64,000 bases of DNA from Asterella californica (GCA_036924285.1 JAYKYS010000017.1:6863501-6927500); one strand, 5' to 3'. Counted from the stretch's first letter, positions 21,783 through 35,040 are shown. Numbers and translations: made by a program. Notes: generated by a model from the sequence alone, not told the origin.

Positions 21783-23488
21783 TGTCTGTCAATTGCAAGC
21801 TCGCGTGGTATACATTCAATAGTTATTTTTTCAGGTTTAATCACTTCGGATTCGGACTTTGTAATCTTCTTTCGATATTTCACACTTAACATGTGGACTA
21901 TATAAAATAAGCAAATATATATAAAACTCAGAGATGATTTCTTGGTGGTCAACCAAGAAATCCACTTCATGAAGTCGGTTCAACTGAAAATGGCTGAACC
22001 TGGCACGATATAAAACACGACGGTTGATACTGAAACCGCATATTAAAACCTCGAATACTATGTTTTGAGATTGCAGATTTAATCACTTGTTTGTTCTTTA
22101 AATGAAGCTGCACAATGATTGCGTCTGCTATATATGTCTCTCCCTACAGATTCATACGTTCAAAATTAATAACCGTAATATAAACTCACGATGAAGCCAG
22201 TGAGGTCTTTTGGTTACAACAGTAGAAATTCGCATTTCTGTACCACTTTTACGAAAACTTGACTTCAAATAGTGGTCATAGTGGTTGCATATTATCCCAA
22301 GGCACAAACAGAATATATAACATATGTATAATAATTACTGAATCTTATGTTTATGCCTGCAGCTGCAAGCCACGTTGGAACACGAGAGGTCACAGCAACT
22401 CTACCTCGCCTTGCTGAAACAGTTCCACAATTTCAATGATTATGCGAAATAATACTCAGAGTCGTTGCTTTGTGCCTCTAGACAGTATGCAACCAACCAC
22501 AGTTGTTTTCTGTCGTTTCTGTTCTGTCTGGATCCCAGCGCCCCTCCTGTTTGGAATGACGTTTTAAAATCGCTGTTCTTAACCGTTTTAATTCTACCCG
22601 TAACTGCTATGGCTTGGACTTGAATTGAGAAACCATTCATTTCCCAGCTTCCGGAATAGGTACGCAATCTCACTTGCATTTAGCTAGTGATAGTAACAGA
22701 ACTAATGGTCATTAGAATTTATATGGTTCCACATTACCTACATGTCCAATAAAACTATAAGATTGTTGCTGGTTTAATAGTCCTCAACTCCTAGAAAAGA
22801 CGAGATTCTCCAGAATATGACAAGGATACGTTACTTGCCATCATGATGAGTAACGTATCTTACCAACCTATCGTACGTATCGTACCAACCTTTCGACTCA
22901 TTAGTCTCTTGACTCTTGTAAATATGCGAAGTTGTTGTCCCACATGTGCTCTCCGCTTTCCTCTCTAACATGTACGCATCGACTCGGTCTCTGTTGAAGA
23001 ATTCGATCCGTTCAATTTATCCTGATCATGAGTCATATACTCTTATTATTGTTCTGCTTGATGTGATTGATTCCGCCAATACTGTGCGGTTGCTTTCCTA
23101 GTTTGCCGAACAAGTAGAGCAGCTGCTGTGCTTGAAAGGTGCTCTGTGAATTTGGGACCATCCATTCGTCCCGTACGGAACCAACTGAGGAAGACAAGTT
23201 GAGAAGGTATTAAATCGCAGCGTAGAATGATAGTGACCACGCACATTGGGTGGTGAGCCACTGGACGTTACGTTTCTATCTTCGCCACGAGGTACAGATC
23301 TAGACTAGTGACAGCAGGAGGTGGAGGTGTGAGTGGGTAGTTGGTTGCTGTCGCGGGAGTCGCAACGTTGAGAGCCTTTACGTGCGGTGCTGGCCATAGA
23401 GGTTTAAATCCTTCATCTCTGTGTGACAACGCTGCCTTATCCCTGCGAGTCGCCAGGTGAAGAAGCTAACGATTTGTACCTGAACAGA
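21783..23488 (+). other. Upstream region of truncated YUCCA copy B
   Basis: Same as 3640-5342 in block A, with few differences. The segment just before the ATG differs at the leader: A reads 'ttcaatcaacgctgcc', B reads 'gtgtgacaacgctgcc' and the intact locus reads 'ctatggacaacgctgcc'. Only the intact locus has the small upstream ORF. Confidence 0.5.
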
Positions 23489-23839
23489 ATGCCGACATGG
23501 GTGGGAGGAGCGATCATTGTTGGAGCAGGGCCGTTGGGAATGGCCACTGCAGCTTGTCTGAAGGAGAAAGATGTGCCGAACATTGTGCTGGAAAAGGCCG
23601 ACTGCATACGTTCGCTCTCGAGCATAGGACTTTACGATCGCGTACATCTTCACACTTCAAAGGAGTTCTGCGAGCTTCCTTTGAGGCCCTTCCCCCCGTC
23701 GTACTCAACGTATGGAAAGGTTTGCTGGGAGCTTCTATGGATGCGCGCAACATCGCCGAGGATATCAGGAAAGTTTATACTTCGAACTTGTTTTGACAAG
23801 CTCAATCGTCAGATCCGAGGTAGATTTCCGGACAACTGA
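23489..23839 (+). pseudogene. Truncated YUCCA flavin monooxygenase, copy B (tail out of frame)
   Basis: From ATG 23489 the frame carries the FAD-binding GAGPLG and the same first ~75 residues as copy A, with the same deletion junction near 23708. Because B has GGTTT where A has GGTTTT, it reads into the wrong frame after the junction (YGKVCWELLWMRATSP) and stops at 23839. The true C-terminal tail (LLGASMDARNIAED) is present in another frame up to 23796. As in copy A, the NADPH domain and FMO motif are absent, so it is inactive. Confidence 0.85.
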
Positions 23840-24545
23840 AGTGCTGTAAATTTATTGCAGATTTGATGGCTCCAAACATAAATATAATGACTTCTAATAT
23901 CTCGGCGTTGCTTGCTGTCAATGATCCTCATGAAAACTCTCATGTCTGTTAAATGTATCAAGGGCGCACCATTATAATTAACGGAAACCGAAAGCTTAGA
24001 TTATTGAGGTCCTTCACATCCGTTATATCATTTCAGATACAAAATGGTGAGCGTATATGCCTCCCACGAGATCAAGCTACGCACAAGTTTGAGTAATCTT
24101 GGGTGTTGAGGGGTCTATCATAGTGAGACAACCAATTGGTTGTATTGCAATACAACCCAAAGTATAGACGAGACCAAACAGCGCAAAGTGCAATAACATA
24201 TCCGATACAATCCGCGGGTACCTCTGTAAATTCCAAAACCCTTGTATTATGGGCCATTCGTAGTATCCCAACGGGCCAGCATGAATATTTGTTTGTTTGG
24301 TTTAATATACATGTAATTACATAACCTCTAGCCTCTAGAATTGAATCGCGCTCTAAAACGTGTGATCCAGTGGGACATCTGCAGCTTACAGCATAGTGGC
24401 AAGAAGAAATCATACACACAGCTCTTTAAATTTGACCATCCAAAATCCATTTTCTACTGAAAAGAGCAGTGCAAACTTTATCATGAAAGTGCTATTCTCA
24501 AACTGAAATTGCGCTGTTGAAGCTAAATTGCTTATCAGAACTCAG
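23840..24545 (+). other. 3' flank of truncated YUCCA copy B
   Basis: Non-coding, nearly identical to the equivalent in block A and similar to 53640-54335 after the intact gene. Overlapping antisense ORFs here are not credible genes. Confidence 0.6.
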
Positions 24546-24961
24546 AATCGCACTTTTGAACCTACATATGTAAGATTATTAAAATAACAATTGTTTCTGG
24601 AGAAATTTCACTTTTTAAAATCAAAAATTGCACTTTAGGAGATGAGATTCACAGCCAAGTAGAGAACCCCAAGTCCAAAAGACCAGGTAATATCTCACTC
24701 GGACCTCTGCAATTGGCCATGTTTGTTGGCTAGAGTTGACTCATTGATGTGACATAGAAGTTACTCTCTTTTCGTCCCAGTTAGACTATCAACCTCTCAT
24801 CTGACGGATAGTTGATTTTTTATGACTAATATGTATGTATGTATATAGGGAGGACCTTCGGCTGCATGTGAAGTGTTGTAACTCTTGGATCTTGACTTCT
24901 TTACATTTGAGTGACGGTATGTTAATGAGAGGTTGCTCTCAGAGATCTAAAAGACAGATGT

Positions 24962-25970
24962 GTGTATCACATGCAGGTCCGTCAAGTATTGTCTAACCTC
25001 TGCCGGATTTATAGACTATTAAGATTCGGAGAAGAGCATTTAGAAGACCCGAAGAGTGAGGAAGGAGGTTATGTATCCCGAAAGAGAGCTATAGTTGCCA
25101 ATGCTAAAATGAATGGTTGGTGCATCTTCATAAATAAAACAGCCACCGATAACGGATGGAAGGTGGAGGTGTACTTGGATCTCGAGACAAGAGCCTTAGC
25201 TAGAGTATACTGGTTTGTCTTCTTCATGGAGAAGAATGCATACGTACAAGGCTGGGAGGCGGAGTTCCTTGAGAGAGTGCACGGAGGAGAGCGTATAGAC
25301 TGAGAAGCATGAGACTTGGTGTGCCTCTTAGGCACCAACTGGACTATACACTTGTCAGCTTTCCTAGTTGTAAGAGAGATGTATGCATAAGAACGAGAGT
25401 CCTTTTTACCTAGAGGATCTCATACATACGCTATGCCGTTGGTTGCATCATATGTGATGACCGGAACATTCACAGAGATAGTGAATAGTCTGGGAGAAGA
25501 GAGACACTAAGGAGATGTGAGACAAAGATGTCACCCTGTCTAGATGTGTTACTAGGAGATGTGAGTCACCTTAAAGAGGAGTAATAGACTTAAAGATGAA
25601 GTGCTTCTTTCCCAAAAGAGATCTCGAGAGCAAAAGGTCACTTCGGAGGATGCATCGTATGATCCAATGGAAGCAACTCCGGTTGAGTTGTCTCTCTTCA
25701 GGAGATTGGTCCAAACTGAGAGAGCACATGAGGTTAGATGTTGAAGGAGTGCTGATAGAGTTGTAGGAAATGACCTTAGCAGAGAGACAACTTGTCATAT
25801 ACGATATGGACTAAGGACGTACCGTCTCTCAACAGAGTTCCATTGAAGAGTTATGATGTACCCAGACGTTAGTTCGTGAGCAGTTTACACATTTGGGAAT
25901 AACTTAGCTTGATGACTCCTCAAGAGAGCCAGATGGCCACCATGCATGAGAGAGAGATCATGTTGAACTA
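24962..25970 (+). pseudogene. Unrecognised gag-like relic, block B
   Basis: Counterpart of 6848-7880. The 24962-25303 frame (113 codons) keeps YLDLETRALARVYWFVFFME and VQGWEAEFLERVHGGERID, but it stops earlier than block A because of a small local change ('gagcgtatagactgagaag'). The downstream relics 'MECFFPKRDLESK'-like and the 'ERQLVIYDMD' segment are also present. No recognised domain; a gag-like role is inferred only from the retroelement setting. Confidence 0.4.
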
Positions 25971-27290
25971 CCATTGAAATATACTTATGTTTATAACTTA
26001 TAACATCCACACTACTAACCTGAAAAGGTCATACCTTAAAAGTATAAGTGTATATAAACATTTCATACACAGCAAAAATGCAGCACTTCTTACCTAGAGA
26101 AAGTGAATTTTTCCTCAGAATTTTCTTATAATAAATCACATCACTCTGAAAAAAATCCTCTATTGCCAAAAACCCTAGCAAGTTTCCTAGTTGGAAGCTA
26201 GTTTCACTATATTACAAAGAAATAATATCAGAATTATTTTCCCCTATTATAAAGTTCATAGGAAAAACATATGGAGAAATATTTAATATAAGAATATATG
26301 ATTTCTTATCATATTCCTGGAATAATCATTCTGAGTATTATGTCAAACTATGAAATTTCAAAATATCTAGCATGAAATGTAGGTTATCAAAGTGATAGAA
26401 CAAGAAAGATATATAAGAAATACTACATCAAGTGTAGATGATGAGTATAGACATAAAATTCCAATGTACTTTGCATGATATATACTTGTAATATAGAGTT
26501 ATGTAGGGACTTATATGGGTAATTATTTATTTCATGGATAATTATTCATATGGATAATTATTTAGTTAATTATTAATTTTTGTAAGTTTTCTAATTTGCA
26601 CATAGTACTAACATAGTACATAGTTCACTTTCAAATATAGCTTTGGTTCTCTCTATTGATCATAGTGAATTCATCACCTAGTGTAAGTCAACTACTAGAG
26701 CCACTTTCAAGGTTAACTTGAAACCGTAACTAAACTTAGTAACATATTGCTCTCTATGAATCTAGAGCCATACCCACCAGGAAACACGTTCTCTATCATA
26801 ATCTAGTTTTGGTTTGTAGTTCAGAGCGAATTCATCACCAAGTGTAGATTCAACAGCTATAACCACTTTCAAGATAAACTTGATACAATAACTATTAACT
26901 ATGTAACGCACTCCTGTCTCAAACCAGAACGAACCATGGTACCATCCATTGAAAACTATAAGTATAACCACTTTTATAAAGCAAACTTGAGCTATACTCA
27001 AGAGCGAACTTTGCTAAATTAATCATATCAATTATGTAAATTCACTCCATGGATCCTTAGCAAATTCATATCATCGAAAACTTAGGTACCCAACCTAGAC
27101 TAAACCAAATCGGTGAAGTGGAGACAGTGAAATAAAAAATTGAACCTTTCAAGCTAATTGAGTTCGCTCTTGTGAATGTTAACTGCATGTGTATGCTACG
27201 AGTCGTGTTGATAGTGAGAGCAAACTCCAAGCAGCACTCGCTCTAGTCTCTTGTTTGAGTAATACTAACATTTTTGTTACGTGTTTTTAG
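25971..27290. other. AT-rich non-coding stretch, block B
   Basis: Counterpart of 7881-9250, with the minisatellite reduced to about one unit (26515-26570). The degenerate 161-bp direct repeats are retained ('gaattcatcacc' at about 26668 and 26829). No gene seen. Confidence 0.55.
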
Positions 27291-27293
27291 ACA

Positions 27294-28800
27294 TGATTTC
27301 ATCAACTGCAACAGGAGGTAAGTTATACGTTCCTTTCTCTCAGCAGGAAGATGACGAGAACTCGATGAAATAGACATAGTTCAAATTCAATAGTGTGCAT
27401 AAGACACAATACGATAGGAAACAATGAGCTGAAGCAAATTGAGCTTGCAAAAGCATTGGATTTTATACCTCCTATACTTGATGCAAGTGATCTCTAGTGC
27501 ACTTGATTTAAGTCATATTTGTTATCAACGAGTGCCAGTCTACCTCCATTTGTAAGATCTCATGTGAGATGTTTGTTACTCTTCTTTCCTAGATTCTCGT
27601 TTGTTTGGAGTACCAGAAGACACTAGTTCGTGGTCACACTGTGGAGACCAGTCCAAAACTGATGTGGAAGATACAGGATTTACCGAAAGGTATGAATAGT
27701 CCACCTGCTTTGGTGAAGCAACATGTGATCAAACACTAGTTCCATAAGCAAGATAAGGTGCAAAAGAAATACTTTGTTACAGAGTGTTCGAAGGCTCCAT
27801 GGATACATGTGTTCCAGCTGATCAACTGTCAACTACTCAACAAGAGGTTCCCAAAAGAGATCACATAGTGTTGATCAGATACTTGCAGTCAAAAGTTGAA
27901 AGAGAGAACAATAACTATGACTGAGCAGACTTCATCTTCCTTTCCTTGAGCAAGAGATGTTGTTTCTTCAATCACACCTGAAGTTTTCAAAGAAGAGAAT
28001 ATGTTGGATGGTATTCATAGACATGATGATCATGCCAATTCTTGACAACCTCCGAGTTCTTCTTGCTGATCGTGATGGAGTGAGCGTAAAATACTATCAA
28101 GAGTAAGAAGAAGATGAAAGTAAGAAGAAGATGAGGTCTCTGCAAAGAAGGAAGAGCCAGAAGAGTCACATGTACATAGTGATGATGTACATGAGCAATA
28201 CTTTGGTGAAGTTAAGAAGATGCTGAACTGCAAGGAGAAGCTGAGCCTGATGTTGTTCGCTCAAGAAAGATTCTGACCAGTGGATCATGATGGAGGAACT
28301 CTCTCGAGCTAGAGAACGTAGGTCGAAGTTCAAAGATGACCGAGGACCTTACGTTGAACTTGAGTCAGAGATCTATGCGAATGATAACGACGTGGATCAG
28401 TTTCTTGTAGAAGCATATCAAAATGAGCAATGCTCTGAGATGGTGAGTGTTACTGTGGTATTTTCTTGTGTAGATTTACCTGCTGCCATAGAGGATGTGG
28501 AGCAAGAGAACATAAGGCAAGAGAAATCACTTGACGAGCTCCAACAACAGATAAATAATAAGTAAAAAATTGTTTTGTAGTTAATGAACTATAGATATTA
28601 AGCACCATTCGCCCTAAGTAGAAGTTGAGCAAAGTTTGCACTGAATGTCAAAGCGAACATATCGGTCATGCATCTCTTTTGTAGATTCACTATGAGATGA
28701 TGAGTGTTTGTGTGGCTTTTTACTATGTAGATTCTGTTGTTGCCATGGAGGAGGAGGAGCAGAGAAATAGAAGGCAAGAGAAAACACTTGAGGAGCTACA
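27294..28800 (+). pseudogene. Unrecognised gene relic, block B: 5' exons and acidic part
   Basis: Counterpart of 9254-10790. The exon at 27593-27868 has the same acceptor (CTTTCCTAG) and the same in-frame TAG as block A. The frame at 28287-28565 (92 codons) is open here: MEELSRARERRSKFKDDRGP, then YVELESEIYANDNDVDQFLV, ending in RQEKSLDELQQQINNK. A second, diverged copy of that last unit lies at about 28690-28820 (EEEEQRNRRQEKTLEELQDQ). Charged and probably coiled-coil. Not recognised. Confidence 0.4.
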
Positions 28801-29554
28801 AGACCAATAAATGATAAGTAAAACTATTCTTTACTGCAACTCATGTATGCGCTTACTTAATTATAACTACATCAAGATTTTCAGAGAGGGAGTATTATCG
28901 AAAGATTATCTCTCAAACTCTCGAGACACTCAGAAACATGACTCAAGATACCAATCCAACTTCCTTGACTTTGAACAATCATAACTCCACACTGAGAACT
29001 CCAAATCGATAGATCTTATTCTCCACTTTGTAGCCAAGCGCAAGAGCTTTTCAATGAGACCTTACACTCCTCAAATGACCATAGGAAAGACTCCGAAATC
29101 CCAAAAGCGTCCTTAGAACTTGAATGGACTTGATTGGTAAAAAATGAATCAATGAGGAAGAAGATTCGAGATCACTTTTATCTCCTACTTGGCATTATAG
29201 ATGGAGTTGTAATCCTAAAACACTCACACCTCTTTGAACCTGAACCAAAATACTTCGGATCTCGACCTTAACATATGATAATCATCCTCGTCGGACGATA
29301 GAGATAACAATAACACAAAAATACATGAGATTCAATACAAAGTCAAGATAATGATCTTGAATCAATCTTTGATGAAAGATACGACAAAAAGAAATGAGAA
29401 AGTCGTCATTTGATTACAATATTGCTCACCAAAGTTCTTCATGATCCACGCACAATGGTTGATCTCTACCGATAGTGATATCAAATATCAACCCAGACGT
29501 TGAAAAGAACGTTGGCTGAAAAATTTCAGGTCCATTCTTCAAAGTCAAAGTAAG

Positions 29555-29719
29555 ATGTACACAGTCAAGTCTCAATTCTCTTTGTATGTGACGATTGGTA
29601 AGATCACCGGAGTAGACAAGTCCATCACATTCCTCATGAACAAAGTAACCAACGAACCACTGTCAAAAGTGATCGTAACAGATGTAATGAAGCTTGATAT
29701 AGAATGGATTCAGAAATGA
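29555..29719 (+). pseudogene. Small 54-residue ORF present only in block B
   Basis: ATG 29555 to TGA 29717-29719 reads YTVKSQFSLYVTIGKITGVD, then FLMNKVTNEPLSKVIVTDVM and KLDIEWIQK. It looks protein-like and is uninterrupted. Block A has lost about 160 bp here (join near 11506), keeping only flanking bases. It lies on the strand of the surrounding gene relic and is probably one of its exons. Family unknown. Confidence 0.35.
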
Positions 29720-30046
29720 AAAATATAGAACTCGGATAAATTCTCCATCCATAAATACAACTCTCACAACTCATCACCCTTCGTGTAAGATACTAAGAAA
29801 CACTTTCAAAATATAAAGCAAGAAAGAATATTTCCACGAACTCTTGATCTTTTATCTTATCCAAATTTGGCAACAAGAGTCACTCATGTGAATATCCACA
29901 TATCACTGAGCTGATACGTCTCATTGTTGTATGATCTCACATCCCAGGTAACTGTGAACACCTAATACGATGTCAAAGGAGTTCTATGAAAAGATTCATG
30001 AAACACAAAAAATCAACACAATACAAGTTTTACGTTAAATTCACAT

Positions 30047-30406
30047 GTGAGTTGTGTCACATCACAACAACGTGTACAAAATAGAATTGTTGGACTAGTG
30101 CACACAAACAGTCAAATACAACATCCGAACTCCAAGACTGAAGATATACGTATGGATATAAAATCATTCCTTCATTTGCTATCCTCTTTTGTTTTGCTCC
30201 GGAGAGATGCTTCTGCTATTGTATCTCAGCTCTATAAGCATCCACTCCTTGATGATCCACCTATAAATATATCATTCAAGGATATGTTGAGGTTGTCATC
30301 AAAGATTTTGGATGAGATGATTGGTGATAGTTTTAGGTTCCATGCAACAAAGTTGCCTAAAATAACCACGAAGAGATTGATGGAGGAGAAGAGGAATAAG
30401 TACTAA
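30047..30406 (+). pseudogene. Unrecognised ORF conserved between blocks (119 codons), block B
   Basis: Counterpart of 11840-12187. It contains SQLYKHPLLDDPPINISFKD and MLRLSSKILDEMIGDSFRFH and runs a few codons further (EEKRNKY). Substitutions against A include several amino-acid changes, so there is no clear sign of purifying selection. Confidence 0.4.
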
Positions 30407-30564
30407 AAGTTATACCATGAAGAGCAGCAAAAAGGACATTGAAGATCAGGGAATAAAGGTATTTATCTATCACATAAAGCTTTGTAAGACTTTATTGAAG
30501 CAATGTTGTGTGACTAGTGTTATTTGCTATAGCAAATTCATTTCTTTGATTTATCTACGCAGCA

Positions 30565-30663
30565 ATGAGCCCAGAAGCATTGAAGAGGTGCACAGAGCAA
30601 CTGACGAATGATGAGTTGTTCGACTCCCTTGCGGATGTATTCGAGAAGCAACCGAAGATTTAA
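30565..30663 (+). pseudogene. Candidate terminal exon of the unrecognised gene, block B
   Basis: 32 codons after acceptor CTACGCAG; reads SPEALKRCTEQLTNDELFDS and ends KQPKI. Same structure as 12352-12450. Confidence 0.4.
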
Positions 30664-30731
30664 GAGTTTGATTTTATATCCACAATATAATGTACAATGT
30701 TTGCTGTAATAGATGAATGATCTATATTAGG

Positions 30732-32385
30732 TGAACTCTGAATAAAGCTTAATTCTAAATGACAAGATTGTTCACATCATTTGTTGATTCAGATTTTATT
30801 TTGAGTCATAATAGTCCACATTGTTGTAAGGAATGGATACGTGTTCGGTCTGAAGTTCAAAGCAAATGCAAGTTCAATTTTCTCTGGATTTTAGAGCGAA
30901 CGGAAGGATTGCTCTGAATTTCAGAGCGAACATGAGAGTGTTTGCTCTAAAACAGACATTCATTCTGAAGTTCAGAGCAAATGCAAGTTCACTTTGCTGT
31001 GAATTTCAGAGCGAACAGGTGGAGGATTTTCTCTGAACTCTAGAGCGAACAAGAGGGTGTTTACTCTAGGACTTCATAACGAATGGGAGGAGGGTTTACC
31101 TAGGATTTAGAGCGAATGAAAGGAGTGTTTGCTTTGGGATTCAGAGCAAATAGGAGGAGCGTTTGCTCTAAGGTTTCACAACGAAGAGAGGAGGGTTTGT
31201 TCTGAAGTTAAGAGCGATCTCTGTCCAGATTTACCGGAATGTACATAAAGGATTAGAAATACACTCTGTCGAGGAGAGTCCTTCTCAAGAAGGGTGAGCC
31301 TTTTGACTGTGATTAATTGCGAGATGGACAAAGAATGAACAAGAAGACAAGAGCCAACCAGCTTGCCCACAACGGTCAAAGTCTCTCACAGATACTAAAT
31401 ATTTTCCGATAGTCGTTTACTACCCAACAAAATCAATTCTCATTCACCATAAGACAGATTCACCTCCAAACACAACAATGGAAGAAATCTGAACTCCCAA
31501 CGCTTTATTTCTTGTCTTGTGAAAATCAAGACTTCTCCACAAACGTCAATTCTTGCTTGATAATAGATCCTTATTCAATAAGGTCATCCCTCATTCATCA
31601 GAAGGCAGATCACGTCCAAGCAGTCAATCCTCCATTCAAATAGATCTTCTCCTCGTTCAATAGAAGTAGATTGGTTTCCAAACAGTTGATGTTTACTCAA
31701 TAAGGTCTTCTCCCGTCCATCAAAAAGTAGATTGGTCTCGAAACAGCCTAATAGATGAAACTCAAGCTCCTAATCCCTTATTCCTCTATGCGACAACCTT
31801 CAACTGAAATCTTTCAGAAATTTGATCTTCTCAATCTCTTGTCTTCCTCTCGTGTGCCTCGACGACTCTCTTCTGAAAAAAAGTAGAATATCTCTTTTGC
31901 ACGATGCGGCTGTTTTCTCCAAACCTTAACATCCCAACTAAGCTAAGGTCTTTACAAACCCTAACACCCCATCTCCTTATAAGCAGTCCTAAATATCAAT
32001 CAAGCAGGCCCCCTACTAAGCTAGGCCCTTATTTTTGCAACAATCAAGCAGGCCCCTTGCTAAGCTAAACCCTTGCTTATTAGAAAATTCTCGAATCCCA
32101 ATGTCACTTTGGTTATACTACAAGCCATCTGATGTAGATCAAAGTTACACTTATAGCATCACCCCACAAAGCTTACAGCCCCCTCATAACTGCACAGGTA
32201 ACTCTTGACACATAACAAAAGTGGCATGCGAAAGCTTAAGCTAGGAAGCCCACGATTCAAAGAGATACCGATCTCCCGTCTCTAGATATGCAAGACGTGG
32301 TTGCATATCCAACATAGACTCCCATCCAGGAGATCAACATGTCAGAATAGAAAACACAGACCAAGAGAATTTGATTCGGAGACCT
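30732..32385. repeat. Block B-specific 1.65-kb stretch with internal repeats
   Basis: Replaces the GATC palindrome tract of block A (12515-12590). From about 30850 to 31225 the motif 'TTCAGAGCGAA' and variants recur roughly every 35-70 bp, alternating with 'GTTTGCTCT'. Near 32000-32070 'caagcaggcccc' and 'taagcta' are repeated. No coding frame or clear terminal repeats. It could be inserted in B or deleted from A; the repeats suggest part of a retroelement LTR or leader. Confidence 0.6.
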
Positions 32386-32827
32386 CTTCTTCCTTAGTGG
32401 ACGTCTCTAGCACTCAGGATGATCTCTCTTCTTGTTTAAAAGATTAATAAAATTCATACATAAACCTAAAGGAAACTACTTTTGCATTCTTTATTGATCT
32501 TTTCAACATCAACTTTTTTGTACAATTTCATTGTTAATGACTGAAGAGTCAAAATTATAGTCAAAATTACTTAGACTGACACTTGCGTACTCGTACCTTC
32601 AGGTCATGGATCCAAGTCACGAGCCAGAAATCAACAGATTTCTCTCTTTCATATTTTTCACAACTTATAAATCGCACTAACTATTGCACATAACATTATT
32701 TCTCTCAATTGAATATACGAGGTCACTCTCCTCAACAAGCTCTGCATTCTAGTACTTTCATATTTTTTAAGTGATACTTTAACTCAAGCTAAGGGGTAGC
32801 TTGTCTAGAACAGCCTTAGCTTAGCTC

Positions 32828-33960
32828 TTGCCCAACTTGGTAAGCTCGGGTATAGCTTCTTGTGGAAATGACACAAGAGCATTTTCTAGAGATCCGTTTC
32901 ATTGTATGAGGTGCCCCTTAGCACGCCATTCATCCCATTCCAAACTTACACGTCATTCGATATGTGCCAACCTTTTCACTAGTTCTCAGAGCTCTCTAAA
33001 TTGTCATCGCTCTCTTCAGTGTCTTCATCAGGTAGAAGATCTGCATCCATGATGTGGTCTGACTCCAAAAATCTGGCTAGCTCAACAGATTATCCCTTAC
33101 TTCTGAACAACTTGATACGCTTCTCAACGATAATAAGCCTTAAAGGTGTACCATCAAGCTCATGCAAAGAATAAATAGCATTCAGGTACACTTCTTAGAT
33201 AACATATGGACCAAACCATCTCTTAGAAAATTTCTGAACTGTGGAACGTTAGTTCTCTAGAGTACTGTCATACACCAAAATCTAGTCTCCAAAGTGTATA
33301 GATTTTGGCCGAAGCTTGTGGGTCTTGTCAAACCTGTCTTTATTCTTGAGACGAGATTTTTTAAGCTTCTATTATATCTCTATAAGATCCCCCTCTCTTT
33401 GTTCTAACTGCCTGATACGAAATGCAAGAAGTTGTACATGATTCATTCCATCTTCACACGGTAAAGTAGCCCATGTAAGAAAGTCCTCTTCTACTGACAT
33501 AATTGACTTTTGATCCAGCATCAGTTCATTGATCATGTATCCATTAGTAGTACAATGAGTCGTCTTGTCAGTCCACAGAGCAAAAGGGAGTAACCTAAGC
33601 CACTCTCTATACCTACCATTGCATGCCTTCACCAAGGCTTGAACAATCGATGGATGCCCTCGCTCGCTTTTACCAATCTCCTCTAGATTCATGGTATAGT
33701 GAGTTTGAGTTTCACTCCGTGTTGGACAAAGAGCTCCTTCACTTTCGTACACGTAACTCTCCTCTACCTGCACGCAATCTTCCTATAGACCCATATCTAC
33801 ATATAATATCTCCAAGAACAAACCCACATATCTCTTTTGTGGTCTTCGTCCTCAAAACTCGTCCTTCTACAAAGTTGAAGGGATCTTCACGGACCAACAT
33901 CAAGTACCTCACATCTCATAACCTCAAAGGCATCACCATCAAATCAAGAACTCATTGGAA
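32828..33960 (-). pseudogene. Integrase, Ty3 element, block B
   Basis: The 33773-33372 frame (133 codons) runs without a stop through KSERGHPSIVQALVKACNGR and LPFALWTDKTTHCTTNGYMI to FRIRQLEQREGDLIEI. The C-terminal tail near 33180-32980 carries the acidic DADLLPDEDTEESDD-like end, with stops. It resembles the Ty3/Gypsy integrase C-terminal half. Confidence 0.75.
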
Positions 33961-34456
33961 GTGAATACTAGACGGATAAGCATGCACCAGTCCATCTCTG
34001 TAATGCACCTTCGAGTAAAATTGACAATGCAAGCATGAGCTCAGAAAGCTCACCACATCTTGATTCGAATCTTTTCACAAGTATCGCTCTTTTAATTTTG
34101 TGGGTAGCTTAAGTTCCTCGATGTCTAGCCTACAAGGTGTCATGAAACTCCTTCATCAGTTGTTGTTTGGTCTGTAGATCATCTATAACTCATAAAAGTG
34201 CTCAATCTCTTCTCTTTGGACGGTTCCAAAGATACCCCATCTTGTAACAAGTAATTATATGTCGTCCTTCTTACCTCTCTGAACTATGTACCACTCAAAT
34301 CCTCTCGTATGTTTGAAGAACTCAGATAAAATCCAATGTCACGTAATCTTCTCGTGTAGATCTCCTCTTTGAACGATAGTGGCTCTAAGTTTGAGTCTGC
34401 TGATCCACTTGGCACCAGACACTTCTCTTCTCTTCATCCCTATCTTCTACTACCAT

Positions 34457-34678
34457 CTAGTCTTCAACTACATAACGAGCCTTAGATAGCATGTCTGCCA
34501 CTGGACTATCTTTCTCGACTATGTGTTTCAATTCAGAGTTCAAACTCAAGATGTAAGTAATCCATCGCAACATTGCTATGTCTAGCGTATTGCAGGTTGT
34601 TATCATACCAAGCAAATGTGAAAAATCTGCTTCTAAAACCACAGGAGCTCCAATCAAGAATTTTTCATCTACCTTCAT
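34457..34678 (-). pseudogene. RNase H end, Ty3 element, block B
   Basis: 73-codon frame: VLEADFSHLLGMITTCNTLD, AMLRWITYILSLNSELKHIV, then PVADMLSKARY. This is the RNase H C-terminal signature of Ty3 elements ('LRW..yi..l..e..HI.Gk.N.vAD.LSR'). Confidence 0.7.
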
Positions 34679-35040
34679 AGAAGTGACAGCTTCTCACCAT
34701 TCACGCTTTACTTGAGGATAGTTCTGTCTGTCAAGATTCGGGCTCCAAATCTAAAAACAAACTGCACACCATCTACATCTTCTTGACCAACAACCCATCC
34801 AATCACTTTTGGACTCGTATCCATAATTAGTATCATAGGTCTCCCGCTCTCATAGTTAAGTCTCTTTAGTACAGACGGAGACTTCAGATCTTCTTCAACC
34901 GCTCCATCATCTCATGGTGATCTTGCCGCCAAGTAAAGCTCTTCTCTTTTCTCAAAAGAGCATAGAGACACTCGCCAATGTGTGCATAGTGAGGAATACT
35001 CACACGAAAGAACACGCAAGCTCCTAAGAATATCAAACAA

